Assembly (NCBI GenBank): GCA_025201765.1
Contig: MU623651.1
Location: 1-21,863 of the forward strand
DNA: 21,863 nt
Reading direction: 5' to 3'
From: Daldinia sp. FL1419
Lineage: Eukaryota; Ascomycota; Sordariomycetes; Xylariales; Hypoxylaceae
The notes under the pieces are model-generated. The model was given only the letters and a program-made list of their open reading frames with translations, was not told the origin of the DNA and made no database searches. Positions 19,387 through 21,863 of the stretch are shown here, one piece after another (positions within the stretch are counted from its first letter, which is position 1; every line of letters starts with the position of its first letter). Made by a program: the position numbers and the translations under genes.

Positions 19387-21293
19387 CTATTCAGTATTCT
19401 CTTTTACCGCCTCTGCCGCCTTCAACGCCTTGGTAAAGATCTCAACTAGATCCTCTTCCAGACCTACACTAACTCGTAATAAATCCGGATCAACCCCAAA
19501 ACTCTTCGCCCAGTCTAATTCCTGGTAGTGCGCGAGAACCACATACGGCGAGGTCAGCGTAAAGTTGGTCCCCAAGCTAGGTCCCTTGGCCGTCTCTAAT
19601 GCGTCGTAGAACGCCATCGCATGTGCCTTGGTCTTCAGAGTACAGGAGAGCAATCCGCCGTACCCCCCAGACGGCAATTTACACGCCTCATAATTGGGCC
19701 GGGATTCGCTGTATTTGGGATAATAGACGTTCGTGACGAGGGGGTGGGTGGTCAACACCTCACAAATAGCCTCGGCGTTGGCGTTAACGCGGTCGATCCT
19801 CGAGATGAAGTCCCGGCTATTGCGTTCCATAAAAATCACGTCCTCGGCCCAATACGTATCCTCGAACTCAGCCGTCATGACCTGTTTAAGCGAGGTATAG
19901 TACCGACTATTAGGGTTGAGAATAACGCTACCGCCCATAACGTTGCAGTCGCCCGAGAATATTTTTGTTAGGCTGGAGACGACAACGTCAGCGAAGGGGA
20001 GGACATTCACATTCACAAAGTTGCCGACAGTCTCATCGACTACTACCGCGAAGTCGTATGCATCGGCCAGTCGACGGATTCGTGCCAGATCTGGACAGGT
20101 GAGTAGCGGATTCCCCGGGAATTCGCAGAAGAGGCCGAGGAACTTTTCTCCACTCGCAAGACGCTTCTCTAAATCATCGAGATCGGCGTTGGATCCGCGG
20201 CCGTAGAATATAGCCCCAGGGCCGAATTTCTGCAGAATCTTGAGGGTATCGACATAGGGAAAGCCAAAGTTGATGCTTTTCTGGGGCTCACGCGCCTTGA
20301 GCAGGGCCTGATGTGTTGTAAAGATGGCGTTCATGCCGCAAGGAACGAGGTATATGTCGTCCTCTTTGAAGTTGGAGATCCCACGAGCATTGGAGTCCAT
20401 AGTGGGCAAGGTAGCGGTGCTTTCCAGATCGATGTCTGTAGTTAGGACACCGGCAATTCGGCGTCTAATAGCGGACTTGGCATTAGGGACTAAAGAGAGA
20501 TCGAGATTCCTTCCGTACCGCTCTTCTAAGAACCTCGAACTTTCGAGTGTATCAGTTGCCTCATAGGCAGTGGGGTCAAGGGTCACGGGATACTGGCGAT
20601 TATCGTTTGCTCCATTGGATCCATTCGTAGTGTCGTCTACGGAAGCTGTTCGCCGATAGCGTTTCGGCCCACGGCATAGCTTGTTTGGCGGACGAGGCGA
20701 CGACGATGCCTTGTCCTCGGGCACAAGCATATTCTCTTTGAACAGAGCATGATAAAATTCAGCACGGCGGCTTGAAACACCATCGCCGGAGTGCTGCCAG
20801 TACTGTTTAGCGAAAGGGAATGAACCGGGGGTACACAAGACGGCAGAGATGGATGGCGTGTCAGGAAGTCCGGCCGGAGCCTTCTTAGTAGGATCTAGGA
20901 TTAAGTGAAGGACGTCAAGATCGGCTAAGGCGGACTCGGGTGCTTTATCCTGGATGAAATCCAAACACCGGTTTGCTGTTTTCTTGGTTGGGAAGAGAAT
21001 GGCTTGTTGGTTGGCAGACCCATACTTGGCAACGATGTCGCGACCAAACGCCTGAATGCTCTTATGGATGAAGAACCTGGGGTAACCAGTAACCATGACG
21101 CCAAGGACCCATTGCTCTCCTTCTTCGTAGCCGATATTAGACCTCCACGTGGGAAGTGAAACACTCACAGCCTGGGATGAGGGTTAGGAATATATTTGGG
21201 TTCGATGGTCTCGCGAAATTTCTTTGTAAAGAAATGAGAACTTACGTGAGCCGTGTTAGGAGGTATCGAGTCTCCTAGCTTAATGGAAGGCAT
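19387..21293 (-). CDS. STR2: Cystathionine gamma-synthase, fungal STR2 type
   Basis: Two exons on the minus strand (21293-21246 and 21171-19387) encode 610 residues. The 74-base intron (21245-21172) has donor GTAAGT, branch CTAAC and acceptor CAG. The first exon supplies MPSIKLGDSIPPNTAH, which joins AVSVSLPTWRSNIGYEEGE; the large exon alone has no suitable ATG at its start. The family is the Cys/Met-metabolism PLP enzymes, with a fungal N-terminal extension. A polar, basic linker (SSSPRPPNK..KRYRRTAS) lies at about 170-200. Visible active-site features are CGMNAIF (from 294, phosphate side), Asp395 in VVVDETVG (pyridine nitrogen) and Lys419 in SLTKIFSG (Schiff base). It should join O-acetylhomoserine and cysteine into cystathionine for methionine synthesis, probably in the cytosol. 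Neurospora met-7 and yeast STR2 are the expected counterparts. Substrate preference is inferred from the family. Confidence 0.94.
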
Positions 21294-21769
21294 CTTTAAA
21301 GATATTATACTATTATGTTATATTATGTATTGCGTATTGGGTATTGTTTTATATCAATTTTGTGGTAATGTTTCTTGTTTTATGTAGAGTGAATGTAATA
21401 AATAGGATTAAATAGGTTATTGGGTTATGAATGATAATAATATCAAAATGTATTATTATAAATGAATAATAAAAAATTAATATAAAGAAAGTTAGGAAAG
21501 GGAATATAAGTAATTTTGATATATATTTTAATATAAAATTAATTGATATTTAAATATTATATATTGTTATTTGGATTATATAAGAATTTTAAAATTAAAT
21601 TTACATTTTTTGAAAATATAATATACATCTTATAAATCAATTATTTTAATAAATCAATTACTTAATATAAATAATTATATATAAAATATATTTATCTCTT
21701 AAGATGCAAAAGTGGGTGGCATAATAGAATTATATTAAAAATTATTAATAATTTATATAATTAATCCAA

Positions 21770-21770
<1 letters not shown>
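21294..21770. other. AT-rich flank and presumed STR2 promoter
   Basis: AT-rich DNA begins within about ten bases of the STR2 start codon. The 5' leader and promoter must therefore lie in this low-GC stretch, which has no open frame and no match that I recognise to the repeats of the left block. A start context of AAG before the ATG (purine at -3) is kept. Confidence 0.6.

Positions 21771-21863
<93 letters not shown>
21771..21863 (+). repeat. Perfect (TTA)31 microsatellite, cut by the window end
   Basis: Thirty-one uninterrupted TTA units fill 93 bases to the last base of the window. True length is unknown, since the array continues to the boundary; it may also coincide with an assembly or contig end. 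Confidence 0.95.

Noticed and set aside
19387..21168. STR2 as a single exon beginning at 21,168
   Set aside because: The codon at 21,168 is GTG, not ATG. A spliced upstream exon with consensus intron signals supplies the expected N-terminus.
1..21863. CRISPR array, defence island, biosynthetic cluster or telomere repeats
   Set aside because: There are no regularly spaced identical repeats with unique spacers, no prokaryotic genes, no signature synthase genes and no TTAGGG arrays. The three genes are unrelated housekeeping functions.

Overview
The window is nuclear DNA of a filamentous ascomycete (Pezizomycotina, most likely a sordariomycete-type genome; the assignment is inferred). The evidence is: three conserved fungal housekeeping proteins; short introns of 64 to 94 bases with GT..AG ends and CTAAC/CTAAT-type branch sites; the 8-base palindrome ACCTAGGT in two gene-free stretches; and a sharp two-part composition in which balanced-GC genes sit beside extremely AT-rich, ORF-free DNA of the kind left by repeat-induced point mutation (RIP).

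Layout: (1) 1 to about 13,430 is an AT-rich block with no credible gene. It is not featureless. It holds an 18-base degenerate tandem repeat (about 1640-1753), a small GC-rich island (4228-4302), a family of roughly 300-base repeats in both orientations (about 3200-12,550), a 1.06-kb element with inverted arms of about 290 bases (5924-6984), a 100-base minisatellite (about 7240-7560) and a short hairpin followed by CTAG that resembles a Helitron 3' end (12,705-12,736). (2) 13,430-21,293 is a gene island of about 7.9 kb with three genes: an SGD1/NOM1-type MIF4G-MA3 protein (+, one exon, 819 aa), mitochondrial dihydrolipoamide dehydrogenase (+, five exons, 507 aa) and a fungal cystathionine gamma-synthase of the STR2 type (-, two exons, 610 aa). 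The last two converge. (3) From 21,294 to the end the DNA is AT-rich again, and the window stops inside a perfect (TTA)31 microsatellite.

The three genes have no common pathway that I can see: small-subunit ribosome biogenesis, 2-oxoacid dehydrogenase/glycine cleavage, and transsulfuration. They look like an ordinary conserved island between decayed repeat blocks. I found no new multi-gene system. The most informative content is in the repeat block, where two inverted arms differ mainly by transitions and an uninterrupted relative of the insertion site is still recognisable about 3 kb away.
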